Part shown: positions 63,173 through 64,000 of the stretch, piece by piece | Layout: every line of letters starts with the position of its first letter | How positions within the stretch are numbered: the first letter of the stretch is position 1 | Notes under the pieces: model-generated | Seen by the model: the letters and a program-made list of their open reading frames with translations, nothing else | Databases searched by the model: none | Told to the model about the DNA's origin: nothing | Made by a program: the position numbers and the translations under genes | Assembly: GCF_029227915.1 (NCBI RefSeq) | Contig: NC_079877.1 | Location: 5,706,001 to 5,770,000, forward strand | Source of the DNA: Hydractinia symbiolongicarpus | Taxonomy: Eukaryota > Cnidaria > Hydrozoa > Anthoathecata > Hydractiniidae | Direction of reading: 5' to 3' | Length of the DNA: 64,000 nt

Positions 63173-64000
63173 CTTGGCACGTATAGTCGAATGTATACAA
63201 AGAAAGTACCCTGTGAGTAAACTCATTTCCAGAACGATTTTTTAAATCATTTTTTCACCACTAAAACGCATGAGACTTGTAGTTTTCAAAAATGTTTTCA
63301 TTTTTGATGAGACGCTGAATAAAAGCAGTTTAATCGCCGGCAAACGAAAACCTGCGATTTCCCTAAATCCCGGACTCGGCCCGTATAGTCAAAAGTATAC
63401 AAAGAAAGTACCCAGGGCGTAAACTAATTTCCAGAACGATTTTTTAAATTATTTTTTCACCACTAAAACGCATAAGTCTTGTAGTTTTTAAAAATGTTTT
63501 CATTTTTGATGAGACGCTGAATAAAAGAAGTTTAATCGCCGGCAAAGGAAAACCCGCGATTTCCCGTAAATCCCGGGCTTGGCCCGTATAGTCAAAAGTA
63601 TACAAAGAAAGTACCCAGGGAGTAAACTCATTTCCCGAACGATTTTTTATATTATTTTTTTACCACTAAACGCATGAGACTTGTAGTTTTCAAAAATATT
63701 TTCATATTTGATGGGACGCTGAATAAAAGAAGTTTAATCGCCGGCAAACGAAAATCCGCGATTTCCCGTAAATCCCGGACTCGGCCCGTATAGTCAAAAG
63801 TATACAAACAAAGTACCCAGGGAGTAAACTCATTCCCCGAACGATTTTTTAAATTATTTTTTCACCACTAAAACGCATGAGACTTGTAGTTTTCAAAAAT
63901 GTTTTGATTTTTGGTGAGACGCTTAATGAAAGAGGTTTAATCGCCGGCAAACGAAATCCCGCGTTTTCCCGTAAATCCCGGGCTTGGCCCGTATAGTCGA
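63173..64000. repeat. Third terminal pentamer, partial
   Basis: Follows the same order to the end of the window: GGCAAAGG near 63540, ATAT subtype, ACAAACAAAG/CATTCCCCG, then the diverged monomer from 63898 (1013 bp after the previous one). It has CCCGTAAATCCCGGG where the two preceding copies have CCCGTATATCCCGGG. The window ends inside a monomer, so the array continues. Confidence 0.84.

Larger units (their letters stand above)
1..64000. repeat. Satellite DNA array, monomer about 203 bp
   Basis: The motif GAGACGCTGAATAAAAG and its variants recur every 201-203 bp from the first to the last base, always in the same orientation, for roughly 316 copies. The consensus is 203 bp with 77 G or C bases (38% GC, counted by hand). 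Taking GAGACGCTG as position 1, the landmarks are GCCGGC near 29, four CCCG motifs between about 43 and 76, GTATAC at 88-93, an A/T-rich tract at about 132-150, CACCACTAAAACGCATGAG at about 151-169, and an inverted repeat at about 180-201. Most length differences are single-base: loss of one G in CCCGGGCTTGG, one A in CTAAAACGC, or the G of CCCGTAAATCC. Neither edge of the array is in the window. I do not recognise a named satellite family. Heterochromatic or centromeric location is inferred from length and HOR structure alone. Confidence 0.98.

Noticed and set aside
1-64000. CRISPR array
   Set aside because: The repeat is about 203 bp, contiguous and variable, with no unique spacers between copies and no cas genes.
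1-64000. Ribosomal or tRNA gene tandem array
   Set aside because: The unit is too short for rDNA, has no recognisable rRNA segment, no tRNA-like A and B boxes in proper arrangement, and no typical 5S gene core.
1-64000. Telomeric or subtelomeric repeat
   Set aside because: No run of short telomere-type repeats is present and neither end of the array is seen.
1-64000. Transposable element, LTR or MITE origin
   Set aside because: I found no terminal repeats, target-site duplications or transposase or reverse-transcriptase reading frame. An origin from a tandemly amplified element cannot be excluded without database comparison.

Overview
The whole 64 kb window is one uninterrupted tandem satellite array. 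Its basic unit is about 203 bp (201-203 bp in most copies), giving roughly 316 monomers, all in the same orientation. I see no gene, rRNA, tRNA, transposable element, CRISPR array or unique flanking sequence, and the array runs off both ends. A hand-built consensus monomer is 203 bp and about 38% GC. It has a GC-richer half with repeated CCCG motifs, an A/T-rich half with runs of T and A, and a 9-bp inverted repeat. I do not recognise the satellite by name. An array this long, with nested higher-order repeats (HORs), points to eukaryotic heterochromatin, most likely centromeric or pericentromeric, assembled from long reads. CpG is not depleted in the consensus, which leans toward a lineage or locus with little germline CpG methylation; that is weak evidence and I do not name an organism.

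Layout: 0-1.7 kb, mixed monomers and dimers; 1.7-3.8 kb, two copies of a pentamer of about 1012 bp; 3.8-5.7 kb, mosaic with a diverged monomer and a 32-bp deletion; 5.7-7.8 kb, two copies of a 1011-bp pentamer; 7.8-10.3 kb, a rearranged mosaic of the preceding blocks; 10.3-13.5 kb, two copies of a 1619-bp octamer; 13.5-24.4 kb, two nearly identical 5466-bp copies (27 monomers each); 23.9-27.8 kb, two copies of a block that differ by one monomer; 29.8-31.85 kb, pentamers of about 1011 bp; 31.6-39.3 kb, two copies of a 3841-bp block (19 monomers); 39.4-44.8 kb, mosaic; 44.8-48.0 kb, a 1559-bp block in two copies, each holding two 577-bp trimers; 48-51 kb, mosaic; 51.0-54.6 kb, two copies of a 1786-bp block; 54.6-59.6 kb, three related pentamer or heptamer units; 59.6-64.0 kb, pentamers that repeat the order of variants seen at 0.3-4.2 kb.

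Nothing here works together as genes. What the sequence records is repeated unequal exchange or segmental amplification: units of 2, 3, 5, 8, 9, 10, 19 and 27 monomers, with private mutations and four different internal deletions that mark which copies descend from which. Short open frames of 61-82 codons recur only because the monomer recurs. Most begin at TTG, each spans about one monomer, and none looks coding.
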